NCBI RefSeq assembly: GCF_035938995.1
Contig: NZ_DASZGI010000147.1
Location: forward strand, 1 to 64,000
Length of the DNA stretch: 64,000 bases
Source: DASZGI01 sp035938995
GTDB taxonomy: Bacteria > Actinomycetota > Actinomycetes > Streptomycetales > Catenulisporaceae
Direction of reading: 5' to 3'
The position numbers and the translations under genes are program-made. The number at the start of each line of letters is the position of its first letter. Positions within the stretch are counted from its first letter, which is position 1. This document shows positions 8,598 to 16,793 of this stretch, piece by piece. Below the pieces are notes generated by a model, which ran no database searches, had not been told where the DNA came from, and saw nothing but the letters and a program-made list of their open reading frames with translations.

Positions 8598-9626
8598 TCA
8601 GACCGCCTCAAGGGCGAAGCCGGCTTTGATCCACTTGCTCGACTCGACGGCCGCGGCCAGCGCCCGCTGCCCCGGGGCGATCACGTCGGCGAGCCGTTCG
8701 AGCTGGAAGAAAGGTAGGGCGTTGCCGGTGTTGCCGGTGTCCGCGACACAGGAGATCTCCTTGGCGCCCGGCAGGCCGAGCCCTTCGACGATGCGCGCGG
8801 TCATCCGCCCCGACAGCTGCGGCGGCAGGAGGAAGTCCAGGCGCCCGGCATCCCAGCCCAGGTCGTCGATCATCTCCCAGACGATCTCCGCGGCCAGCGT
8901 GGGCACCAACTGCTCCACTGCCTTGTAGTCCTCCGCCACGGCCGCCCGCCCGTCTTCCCGGCCGCGGTCGGCCGCACCGAACCACTCCACGGTCTGGCCC
9001 GGGTCAAGGCCGGTGCCGATCAACCGATTGAGCACGTGGCTCAGCAGGAGCCTGCGCCCCTCGGGCTCGGCGCTGAGCACCGCGGCGCCCGCGCCGTCGC
9101 CGAAGAGCACGTAGTTCACCAGTTCCGCCGGGCCGGCCCCGGACGGGCCGAGGCTGACGTCCAGGTGCTTGGTGCTGACGTCGCCGCCGAGGACCAACCC
9201 GGTGCGGTACCGGCCGCACTGGATGAGGCTTCGCGCGACATCGAGGGCTTGCACGGCGCCGGCGCAGCCGGACTGCAGCTGGTAGGTGGGCAGCTGGTTG
9301 AGGCCGAGCCGGTCGGCGACCAGGTTGACGGTGGCCGGCATCAGGGCGTCCGGCGTCGCGGTGGCCAGCACGGCGAACTCGATCCGCGCCGGGTCCACGG
9401 CGCAGTCGCCGAGGGCCCGTTCGGCGGCCTGCGCGCACAGATCGGCCAGCGACCAGCGGATCTCGCCGGTCTGCGGGTCGCGCGCGAAGTGCCGCGTCCT
9501 GGTGCCGATGAACTGCTCGATCCACTCCCGGTTGACGCCCAGCGCCCCGGCCAGTGCCTCGTTGTCCACCGGCGGCCCCGGCAGGCGGGTGCCGATTCCC
9601 GCCACGTATACCTCCGGCATTGCCAC
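8598..9626 (-). CDS. 3-oxoacyl-ACP synthase III-like protein (KAS III) lacking the catalytic His
   Basis: The 342-residue thiolase fold protein has the nucleophilic cysteine Cys121 in LQSGCAGAVQA and the Asn in DTGNTGNALP (Asn299). At the place of the usual PHQAN histidine the sequence is LLPPQLSG, so Pro269 replaces His. Loss of this residue should impair malonyl decarboxylation and points to another acyl-transfer or condensation role. In tetronate pathways (RkD of RK-682 and relatives) a KAS III homologue joins glyceryl-ACP to a beta-ketoacyl thioester, and the FkbH gene of this cluster would supply glyceryl-ACP. The GTG start at 9626 has AAAGGAG upstream; an ATG two codons later is a weaker choice. 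Confidence 0.88.
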   Translation of the reverse strand: MAMPEVYVAGIGTRLPGPPVDNEALAGALGVNREWIEQFIGTRTRHFARDPQTGEIRWSLADLCAQAAERALGDCAVDPARIEFAVLATATPDALMPATVNLVADRLGLNQLPTYQLQSGCAGAVQALDVARSLIQCGRYRTGLVLGGDVSTKHLDVSLGPSGAGPAELVNYVLFGDGAGAAVLSAEPEGRRLLLSHVLNRLIGTGLDPGQTVEWFGAADRGREDGRAAVAEDYKAVEQLVPTLAAEIVWEMIDDLGWDAGRLDFLLPPQLSGRMTARIVEGLGLPGAKEISCVADTGNTGNALPFFQLERLADVIAPGQRALAAAVESSKWIKAGFALEAV

Positions 9627-9660
9627 CGCGTCGCTCCTTTCGGTCGGATGGCGGGCGCGG

Positions 9661-12600
9661 TCAGACCGCTTCGGGTGCGCGGTTTTCAGATGCCCGGCCC
9701 GCGGCCCGCGCGCAGTGCGCCCGCAGGTACCCGGCCAGATCGCCGACCGTGGACATGGCGGTGAGCAGATCGTGGGTGGTCAGCTCGCGCACCGGGGTCA
9801 GCCGGACGTCGATCAGATCCTTGAGCTGCATCGCCATCAGCGAGTCGAAGCCGAGGTCCTCGTAGAACCGGGAGCGGTGCGAGATCCGCCCCGGCGCGTA
9901 GTCGCCGACCTGGCAGATCGCCGCGACCACGGTGTACCAGACCTCGTCGTCGTCCGGGTCCCGGCCGGCCTGCGGGGACTGCGCCTCGACCCGGTCGCCG
10001 CGCCACTCGGCGGCGTCCGCGCTGAGCTGGTCGCCGGCGTCGAGCCGCACCGCGGTGACCGGTTTGCGGTCCCAGTAGCGGTCGACGTCGGAGAACTTGT
10101 ACGCGGCCAGCCGGTGGCCCTGCGCGCGCTCCGCCGCCGTGTACAGCGCGGGCCACGCCGGGTCGACGCCCAGCCGGAAGAGCTCCGCGACGACCGCGGA
10201 CAGCGCCCGCCCGCCGCTCTCGGCGGTCGGCACCGGATGCAGCGTGCGCACCCGGCGCGGCCCGACCCGCTGGATCTGCGGGCTGAGCACCGGCTTGGCC
10301 CCGAGCTCGACCAGCACGGTCGGCCGCCCGGTGGCGAGCAGCCGCACCGCCGCCTCGGCGAAGCGGACCGGACGCAGCAGGTGGTCGACCCAGTAGCCGG
10401 CGTCCATCGGCTCGTTCTCCAGCAGCCGGCCGCGCACGGTCGAGTAGACCGGCAGGCGCGGCACGCCCCCGCCCACCTGCTCGGCCACCGCCGTGAAACG
10501 CTCGATGATCGGCTCCATCAGCGGGGAGTGTGCGGCGTGCGGCACCTCCAGCCGCCGAGTGCGCACGCCTCGGCTGGCCAGCTCGGCGGCGATGCGGTCC
10601 AGCGCGTCGCGGCGTCCGCTCAGCACGGTCTCCGCGGGTCCGTTCACCGCCCCCACCACGACCGCGGGCTCGCCGTCCAGCAGCGCGGTCAGATCCGCTT
10701 CAGCGGCGCGCACCGCGAGCATCCCGCCGACCGCCGGCAGCTCGTCCATCAGCACGCCGCGGGCCGCCACCAGGCGCGCCGCGCCCTCCAGCGGGAAGAC
10801 CCCGGCCAGGCAGGCGGCGGCATACTCGCCGAGGCTGTGGCCCAGCAGGTGGGCCGGCTCGACGCCAAGCTCGGTGAACACGGCGGCTTGGGCGTATCCG
10901 ACCACGAACAGGGCCGGCTGGGCGAAGCGGGCCTGCGCGATCCGCGGGTCCGCGGTGGCGATCAGGTCGAGCACGGACCGGCCGACGAAGGGCCGCAGCG
11001 CCTCGTCCACCTGCCGCAGATGCCTGCGATACAGCGGGGCGTCCCGCAGCAGCCCGGCGGTCATGCCCGGGAACTGCGTGCCCTGACCGCCGAACAGGAA
11101 GCCGACGCACGGGCGGTTCTTCGGCCGCGCGGTGCCTGAGGCGAGCAGCGACGGGTCCTCGGCGGCCGCCCGCAGCGCCGCGGCCAGCTCCTGCGCGTCC
11201 CGCGCGGGCACCGCGTACCGGTACCGGTGGCCGGTCTTGACCTCGTTGCTGGCCCAGCACAGGCCGCCGATCGGCCCGCGGTGCCGGTCCGCGGCGGCCG
11301 CCTGGGCGAGCAGGTTGGTGCGCAGCCCGCTCGGCGAGGGCGCGGTCAGGGTGAAGACCCCGGTGCCGACGCCCTCCTCCGTCTCGGCCGCGCCCGCCGG
11401 GGTGGCGGCGGGCCGGGTCGGGACCGGGGCGGAGGCCAGGATCGCGTGGGCGTTCGTGCCGCCGAGGCCGAAGCTGCTGACCCCCGCCACGGATCCGCCG
11501 GCCGGCAGCCGCAGCGGCGCCTTGATCAGCCGCAGGCCCCGCTCGGGCAGGCGCAGCTGCGGGTCCTCGCGCACCGCGAAGCGGCTGGTCGGCACGAACC
11601 GGTGGTGCAGCGCGAGCGCGACCTTGATCAGCGCGGCGATCCCGGAGGCGCCCTCGGCGTGCCCGATGTTGCCCTTGACCGAGCCCATCGGCAGCGGCTT
11701 GCCGGCGCGGCCGCCGTGCAGGTCGCCGAGCGCGTTCGCCTCGATCCGGTCGCCGAGCCGGGTGCCGGTGCCGTGCGCCTCGAGGAAGTCCACGTCGTGC
11801 GGGTGCACCCCGGCCCGCCGGCAGGCCGCCGCGATGACGTCCCGCTGCGACCATCGGTTCGGCGCGGTGATCCCGTTGCTGCGCCCGTCCTGGTTGACCG
11901 CCGTGCCGCGGATGACCGCGTACACCCGCTGGCCGTCCGCCAGCGCGTTCTCCAGCCGGCGCAGCACGAGCACGCCGACGCCCTCGGCCCGGCCGATCCC
12001 GTCCGCCTCGGCGCTGAACGGCTTGCAGCGGCCGTCCGGCGCGGACAGCCCGGCCTGGGTGTAGAAGATGCTCAGCGCCGGGGTCGCGGCGATGTTGACG
12101 CCCGCCGCCAGCGCGTAGTCGCACTCCTCGGACAGCAGCGCGTTGCAGGCCAGGTGCACCGCGACGAGCGAGGACGAGCACGCGGTGTCCACCGCCATGC
12201 TCGGCCCCTTCAGATCGAGGTGGTACGAGATCCGGTTGGCCGTCATGCAGTAGCCGTTGCCGGAGACGGCCTGCGTCGTCATCCGGGCGTAGTCGAAGGT
12301 GGACAGCTGCGCCCACTCGTTGCCCATGATCCCGATGAACACCCCGGCCCCGGTGCCGGCCAGCCGCTGCGGCGCGATGCCGGCGTCCTCGACCGCCCGC
12401 CACGCGGTCTGCAGCAGCAGCCGCTGCTGCGGGTCCATCGCGGCGGCCTCGCGCGGGGAGATGGTGAAGAACTCGTTGTCGAACGCGTCCGCGTCGGCGA
12501 TGAACCCGCCGCGCGTGGTGTTGCTGAAACCCCGTTCCCCGTCCGCCCGGTAGAAGTCCCGGGCGTTCCAGCGGTACTCGGGTACCTCGTCGATCGCGTC

Positions 12601-12690
12601 CCCGCCGCGCACCAGCAGATCCCAGAAGCCCGATGGATCCGCGGCGCCGGGGAAGCGGCAGTCCATCCCGACGATGGCGATCGGCCCCAT
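9661..12690 (-). CDS. type I polyketide synthase, KS-AT-ACP
   Basis: The protein has 1009 residues. The KS (1-425) keeps all catalytic residues: Cys171 in DTACSSSL, His306 in EAHGTGT and His344 in KGNIGHAEG. The AT (about 530-830) has Ser619 in GHSLGE and HAAH at 718-721, which fits malonyl rather than methylmalonyl. An ACP (about 915-1000) carries Ser950 in LGFDSL. No KR, DH, ER or thioesterase is present, so one cycle would give an unreduced beta-ketoacyl-ACP. The ATG at 12690 shares a base with the stop of the preceding ACP gene (TGATG). It probably extends an acyl chain supplied by FAAL1 through the free ACP. Confidence 0.95.
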   Translation of the reverse strand: MGPIAIVGMDCRFPGAADPSGFWDLLVRGGDAIDEVPEYRWNARDFYRADGERGFSNTTRGGFIADADAFDNEFFTISPREAAAMDPQQRLLLQTAWRAVEDAGIAPQRLAGTGAGVFIGIMGNEWAQLSTFDYARMTTQAVSGNGYCMTANRISYHLDLKGPSMAVDTACSSSLVAVHLACNALLSEECDYALAAGVNIAATPALSIFYTQAGLSAPDGRCKPFSAEADGIGRAEGVGVLVLRRLENALADGQRVYAVIRGTAVNQDGRSNGITAPNRWSQRDVIAAACRRAGVHPHDVDFLEAHGTGTRLGDRIEANALGDLHGGRAGKPLPMGSVKGNIGHAEGASGIAALIKVALALHHRFVPTSRFAVREDPQLRLPERGLRLIKAPLRLPAGGSVAGVSSFGLGGTNAHAILASAPVPTRPAATPAGAAETEEGVGTGVFTLTAPSPSGLRTNLLAQAAAADRHRGPIGGLCWASNEVKTGHRYRYAVPARDAQELAAALRAAAEDPSLLASGTARPKNRPCVGFLFGGQGTQFPGMTAGLLRDAPLYRRHLRQVDEALRPFVGRSVLDLIATADPRIAQARFAQPALFVVGYAQAAVFTELGVEPAHLLGHSLGEYAAACLAGVFPLEGAARLVAARGVLMDELPAVGGMLAVRAAEADLTALLDGEPAVVVGAVNGPAETVLSGRRDALDRIAAELASRGVRTRRLEVPHAAHSPLMEPIIERFTAVAEQVGGGVPRLPVYSTVRGRLLENEPMDAGYWVDHLLRPVRFAEAAVRLLATGRPTVLVELGAKPVLSPQIQRVGPRRVRTLHPVPTAESGGRALSAVVAELFRLGVDPAWPALYTAAERAQGHRLAAYKFSDVDRYWDRKPVTAVRLDAGDQLSADAAEWRGDRVEAQSPQAGRDPDDDEVWYTVVAAICQVGDYAPGRISHRSRFYEDLGFDSLMAMQLKDLIDVRLTPVRELTTHDLLTAMSTVGDLAGYLRAHCARAAGRASENRAPEAV

Positions 12691-13010
12691 CAGTGCCGCC
12701 CGGCCACTGCGCCCAACCGGTCGAGCACGTGCTCGGCGAACGCCGCCGCGGTCGGGTAGTCCCAGGCCGCGGTCGGGTCGAGGACCAGGTCGAAGTCCTC
12801 CTCGACGTCGCCGCAGAGGCTCAGCGCGGCGACCGAGTCCAGGCCGTAGGAGGCCAGCGGCTCGGCCGGGTCGATCCCCCGCGGGTCGCGCCGCAGGTAC
12901 ACCGCGACCCGCGCGATGAGCCAGTCGGTGAGCGATTCGAGGGTGGGCGCTGGCGCATCGGCCGAAGCCGCGGGCGCGCCGGTCGCCGGGGCGGGCGGCT
13001 GGAGCTTCAT
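12690..13010 (-). CDS. free acyl carrier protein (ACP 1)
   Basis: This 106-residue carrier protein has the phosphopantetheine serine Ser59 in SYGLDSVAAL. The next helix, CGDVEEDFDLVLDPT, is nearly the same as in the ACP beside FAAL2, suggesting both are FAAL partner carriers. The first 20 residues are Ala/Pro-rich and probably disordered. The start has GAGGAG upstream and the stop overlaps the PKS start by one base, so the two are coupled. It could carry the FAAL1-loaded fatty acid, or the glyceryl unit made by FkbH. Confidence 0.93.
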   Translation of the reverse strand: MKLQPPAPATGAPAASADAPAPTLESLTDWLIARVAVYLRRDPRGIDPAEPLASYGLDSVAALSLCGDVEEDFDLVLDPTAAWDYPTAAAFAEHVLDRLGAVAGRH

Positions 13011-13100
13011 GGTCGGGACTCCTCGCTTCTCGAACCGGAGCGGAGCTCCGGCGGCTGCCGGCGTCCACCGGTGAGGTGTATCAAGCTGTTGAATTCTGGG

Positions 13101-13165
13101 CCGTGCCGGGCTCGACCTGTGCCGGTCTCAAACTGTGTCGATCTCAAAGCTGTGCCTATCTCAAA
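13101..13165. repeat. four tandem degenerate 16-bp repeats
   Basis: On the plus strand three head-to-tail units read ctgtgccggtctcaaa (13117), ctgtgtcgatctcaaa (13133) and ctgtgcctatctcaaa (13150). A diverged fourth unit, ccgtgccgggctcgac, lies at 13101. There is one extra g between units two and three. The array fills much of the spacer between the dehydrogenase stop and the ACP 1 start and runs into the dehydrogenase stop codon. It may be a regulator binding array or a slippage product. Confidence 0.75.
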
Positions 13166-14930
13166 CCGTGAGGCGGGCGTCGTAGAGGTCGTAGCTGCGC
13201 TGCTCGCGGAACCGGCGCAGCACCTCTTCCTGCACCCGCTCGGCGCAGGAGGGCGGCACCTCGGGCAGCTTCTGGCCCAGCCGCCGGGCCAGCCGGTAGA
13301 GCGCCTCGACGGTCCACGACGGGTCCGCCAGGAACGCGTCGGCCCCGTTCCTCGCCTCGTACCAGACCCCGAGGACGGCCGCCGCGGCCAGCAGCACCGT
13401 GTACCGGTCCGCCAGCGCGAAGCTCGCCGGGCTCGCCAGCGCGGTGCGGTCCTTGGGGGACAGCTCCAGCGCCTCCTCCTGAAGCTGCCGCAGCTCGTCC
13501 ATCATCCGCAGCGCGAAGCCCTGCACCACCCGCTCCGTCGGCGTGGAGCTGGGCAGGTCCTCCACCATCGCGACCAGGGACGCGCTGAGCGAGTCCCGGC
13601 CACTGGCGAGGCTGAGCCGGTCGACCGGCGCGAGCGGGAGGTCGGCGCGCGGCCGGAACAGCTCGGCCGGGGCCGGGCCGTCGATGAACCAGGAGCGGCG
13701 GGCCAGCCGGGACAGCTGCGGGATGATCGTGGCCTGACAGGCCGCCGAGCCGGCGTGGCCGAGCGAGAGCACCGGCAGGTCGCGCACGTGCTTCTGGAAG
13801 ATCCCGAACTCGCCCTCGCGCACGTAGAACCGGGCCCCCAGGACGATGGACAGCTCGTACATCGCCTCGTTGAGGATCTTCGGCACCAGGTACTTGACCG
13901 CCGCGGAGTACACGCTGGTCTCCTCCGGCAGCAGGTGCACCGCCCGGGTCCCGGCCAGCGACAGGCAGTCGCAGATCAGCAGGTCGAGGAACGCCGCGGC
14001 CAGGGTGATGCGGGCCTGCGGCAGCTGCATCACCGCGCCGCGGTACAGTTCCCGCCCCACGGCGAACCGCACCGCGGTGCGCAGCCCGGAGTCGGCCGCG
14101 CCGATCGCCATGCCCGGCACCGCGCTGCGGGTCACCTGGAACGAGCGCAGCGCCAGCTCCACCCCCTGCCCGGGCTCGCCGACCAGCGCCGACTCGGGCA
14201 CCGGGTGGTCGTCGAACTCCAGGCCGGCCAGGTGGCAGCCGCGCACGCCCACCGCCGTGTACCGGGGCAGCGTGCGCCACCGCGCCGGGTCCAGCTCGGA
14301 GCGGCGCACCATCAGCACCGAGTGGCTGCGGCTGCCGGGCACCGGGGAGGTGCGGCAGAACAGGCTCAGCACCTCGGCCCGGTCGGCGTTGTTGATCACT
14401 TCCTTCGCCCCGCGCAGCCGGAAGCCGCCCGGCGCGCGCTCGGCGGCGAACTCGTTGCGCACGAAGTCGTTGCCGTGCGCCAGCTCGTGGTACGCGACCG
14501 CCGCCTTCTCGCCGCGCAGCAGCGCGGCCGCCAGCTCCCGCTGCTGCCGCGGCGAACCCGAAGTCCACACGCCGATCGCGGCCATGAAGGACGTGGCGCC
14601 GTAGCCGAGGCCCAGGGTGACGTCGCGCCGGAACACCGACCGCATCACCCGCGCCAGCGTGTCGAGCCGGTCGAGCCGGCCGCCGAGCTGCACCGGCACG
14701 AAGTCCGCGTTCAGCCCGACCTCGTCCAGCAGCGCCTCGCCGGCCTCGCTGATCTCGGCGGCCTCGTCGGCCTCCAGCAGCGCGTGCACACCGGTCGGGT
14801 TGTCCGGGTCGTAGGGATCGCCGAAGCCCCGCTCGAGCTGTTCGACCCGGGCCTGCGCCGCCGCCTCCTGCGCGGTCTCGGCCTCCGGCTCCACAACGGT
14901 CGTCGTCTGGGTCGTGGTCTCGCTCAACAT
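13161..14930 (-). CDS. acyl-CoA dehydrogenase-like protein 1 (acyl-ACP oxidation, base position altered)
   Basis: The protein has 589 residues, longer than the usual 380-400. It has an N-terminal helical part (60-140), a middle beta domain with FAD/substrate motifs (AYHELAHGNDFVRNE, GAKEVINNADRAE) and a C-terminal helical domain. By alignment with its neighbour, the catalytic Glu position is His392 in SLGHAGSAACQ, so classical alpha-proton abstraction is doubtful. I chose the ATG at 14930, which overlaps the end of the upstream dehydrogenase by seven bases; longer in-frame extensions read through that gene. It probably works with dehydrogenase 2 on an ACP-bound fatty acid, perhaps as a heterodimer with an inactive subunit. 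Confidence 0.87.
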   Translation of the reverse strand: MLSETTTQTTTVVEPEAETAQEAAAQARVEQLERGFGDPYDPDNPTGVHALLEADEAAEISEAGEALLDEVGLNADFVPVQLGGRLDRLDTLARVMRSVFRRDVTLGLGYGATSFMAAIGVWTSGSPRQQRELAAALLRGEKAAVAYHELAHGNDFVRNEFAAERAPGGFRLRGAKEVINNADRAEVLSLFCRTSPVPGSRSHSVLMVRRSELDPARWRTLPRYTAVGVRGCHLAGLEFDDHPVPESALVGEPGQGVELALRSFQVTRSAVPGMAIGAADSGLRTAVRFAVGRELYRGAVMQLPQARITLAAAFLDLLICDCLSLAGTRAVHLLPEETSVYSAAVKYLVPKILNEAMYELSIVLGARFYVREGEFGIFQKHVRDLPVLSLGHAGSAACQATIIPQLSRLARRSWFIDGPAPAELFRPRADLPLAPVDRLSLASGRDSLSASLVAMVEDLPSSTPTERVVQGFALRMMDELRQLQEEALELSPKDRTALASPASFALADRYTVLLAAAAVLGVWYEARNGADAFLADPSWTVEALYRLARRLGQKLPEVPPSCAERVQEEVLRRFREQRSYDLYDARLTV

Positions 14931-16792
14931 GGTGTGCCCCCGGCTCTCGCTCGACGGTCGGTGGTCGGTCCGGCGAGTGCGAGCGGCAGCAGCGAGAACA
15001 GCTCGCCGCGGTCGCGCGCCGCGCACAGGTGGTTCAGAAGTCGCTCGTAGGCCGCCGCGGCCCCGGTGTCCGGAACCCGCCGCGGCCCGCGGAGCTTGGT
15101 GAGCACCCGGTCCAGCGCCGCGTGCAGCCAGGTGCCGTCGTGCCACAGGTGGCGCGCCGTTCCGGCCCCGGCCTGCGCCTCCGCGTCGCGGTTGCGCGCC
15201 CACAACCCGAGGCACGCCGCCCCCGCGAAGCAGAGGGCGTACTTGCGGGCCAGCTCGAAGGCCCGCGGCTCGGCCGCGGGCACCGGGTCGCGCCGCCCGG
15301 CGATCTCGGCGTGGACCCGCTCGGCGGATTCGCACAGCAGTTCCGCCGCCGCGAGCGCACCACGCAATGACCCCGGCAGCGACCCCGGCTCCCCGCCGCC
15401 GGTCTCACTGCGGGCCGCGGCCTCGCGCAGCACGCCGACGGAGTCGGGCAGCGAGGCCAGCACGCCGCTTCCGGTCCGCGCGATCAGCGACAGCCGCTCG
15501 GGTGCGAACGCGGGCAGCGCGTCGCCCAAGCTGAACGCCGCCGCCGCGCCCCCGGCGTCCCCGCCGCCGCGGGCGTAGGCCCGGCCCAGCACGCCGAACT
15601 GGCTGATCAGGGAGCTGAGATTGACCTGGGTGTTCCCGTCGAAGATCCCGACCACGCGGTGGTCCCGGTCGATCTTCTGGATCATGCCGCGGGCGTAGAC
15701 CTCCTTGAGGAACGCCCGGGCGCCGACCTGCCGCGACAGCCGCGCGATCAGCGCGTCGGTCTCGGTCGGGACCAGGTACTTGACCACCGCCGAGACCACG
15801 CTCAGCTCCTCGGTCAGGGTGTGCACGGCGCGCGCGGCGGTGACCGCCAGCGCCTCGGCCATCAGCAGATCCGCGGCGCTCGCCGCCAGCGCCGCCCGGG
15901 TCTTGGGCAGCTCGATGAGCCGGTGCCCGTACAGGACGCGCTCGCGGACGAAGTCGAGGGCGAGCGTCAGCGCGTGGTCGCCGGCGCCCAGGGACAGCGC
16001 CGAGCACAGGATCCGGGTCAGTTGCAGTGCCTTGAGCACCGTCTCCAGGCCGCTGCCGGGCGCCCCCACGAGCGCCTCGCCGGACACGAGCGCCCCGTCG
16101 AAGGAGATGCCGCTGATGTCCGCGCCGCGTATGCCGTGGGTGCGCACCTTGTCCAGGCAGCGGTAGCTGTCCGCGGCCAGCTCGCGCTTGTCCACCAGCA
16201 GGACGCTGAATCCGCGCGGCCCGCCGTCGGGCTCGGTGCGCGTGAGCAGCGTCAGCAGGTCGCCCCGCGTGGCGTTGTTGATCAGCCACTTCTCGCCGGT
16301 GACGCGGTAGTGCGCGCCGTCCCGGTCTCCGGCCACCTCGCCGGCCAGCAGGTCGCTGCCGTGCCCGCGCTCGGTCAGGCCGAGGCTGACCAGCCGGCCC
16401 GCGCGGATCTGCGCGCCGAGCCGCTCGGCCTGCTCCCGCGTGCCGGCCACCCACACGCAGGCCGCGCCCAGGTACGTCTTGCCGTGGCCGATCGCGACGG
16501 TCAGGTCGCGCCGGGCCAGCGCCCGCATCAGCTGGACCATCTGCTCGTAGTCGTCCAGCCGGCCGCCGAACTGCGCCGGCACGTAGTACTCCGGCACGCC
16601 CCACGCGTCGAGCCCGCGGCAGATCTCCGCCGGGAACTCCTCGCGCTCGTCCAGGGCGATGCAGCGGGCGTAGGAGAAGACCGTGCCCGCGTCCGCCGGA
16701 TCGCCGAGATACTCCTCGACCCGTTCGGCCAGTCGGTATCGCGTCCGGCCCTGCTTCTCCCCGTTCCGGCCCGCGCCGTCCAGCCCGACCAT
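14924..16792 (-). CDS. acyl-CoA dehydrogenase-like protein 2
   Basis: This 622-residue flavoprotein has the middle-domain motif GLTERGHGSDLLAGE (about residues 138-152), the beta-domain VTGEKWLINNATRGD and a C-terminal helical domain with LYGHRLIELPKTRAALA. At the usual catalytic Glu (YEGT motif) it has Asp385 in FDGNTQVN, so an acidic base may remain. It starts one base after the FAAL1 stop and overlaps dehydrogenase 1, so all three are translationally linked. Such FAAL/ACP/dehydrogenase groups in lipopeptide clusters introduce alpha,beta double bonds into the ACP-bound fatty acid; that role is inferred here. Confidence 0.9.
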   Translation of the reverse strand: MVGLDGAGRNGEKQGRTRYRLAERVEEYLGDPADAGTVFSYARCIALDEREEFPAEICRGLDAWGVPEYYVPAQFGGRLDDYEQMVQLMRALARRDLTVAIGHGKTYLGAACVWVAGTREQAERLGAQIRAGRLVSLGLTERGHGSDLLAGEVAGDRDGAHYRVTGEKWLINNATRGDLLTLLTRTEPDGGPRGFSVLLVDKRELAADSYRCLDKVRTHGIRGADISGISFDGALVSGEALVGAPGSGLETVLKALQLTRILCSALSLGAGDHALTLALDFVRERVLYGHRLIELPKTRAALAASAADLLMAEALAVTAARAVHTLTEELSVVSAVVKYLVPTETDALIARLSRQVGARAFLKEVYARGMIQKIDRDHRVVGIFDGNTQVNLSSLISQFGVLGRAYARGGGDAGGAAAAFSLGDALPAFAPERLSLIARTGSGVLASLPDSVGVLREAAARSETGGGEPGSLPGSLRGALAAAELLCESAERVHAEIAGRRDPVPAAEPRAFELARKYALCFAGAACLGLWARNRDAEAQAGAGTARHLWHDGTWLHAALDRVLTKLRGPRRVPDTGAAAAYERLLNHLCAARDRGELFSLLPLALAGPTTDRRARAGGTPC

Positions 16793-16793
16793 C

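Noticed and set aside
9286..11139. 617-codon plus-strand frame opposite KAS III and PKS
   Set aside because: Antisense to genes with intact catalytic motifs; no ribosome site or fold.
13101..13165. Tandem repeats considered as a CRISPR array
   Set aside because: Units are directly adjacent with no spacers and only 16 bp long.
13161..15335. Longer 724-residue version of dehydrogenase 1
   Set aside because: The extra N-terminus is read-through of the upstream dehydrogenase gene in another frame; the ATG at 14930 gives the natural overlap.
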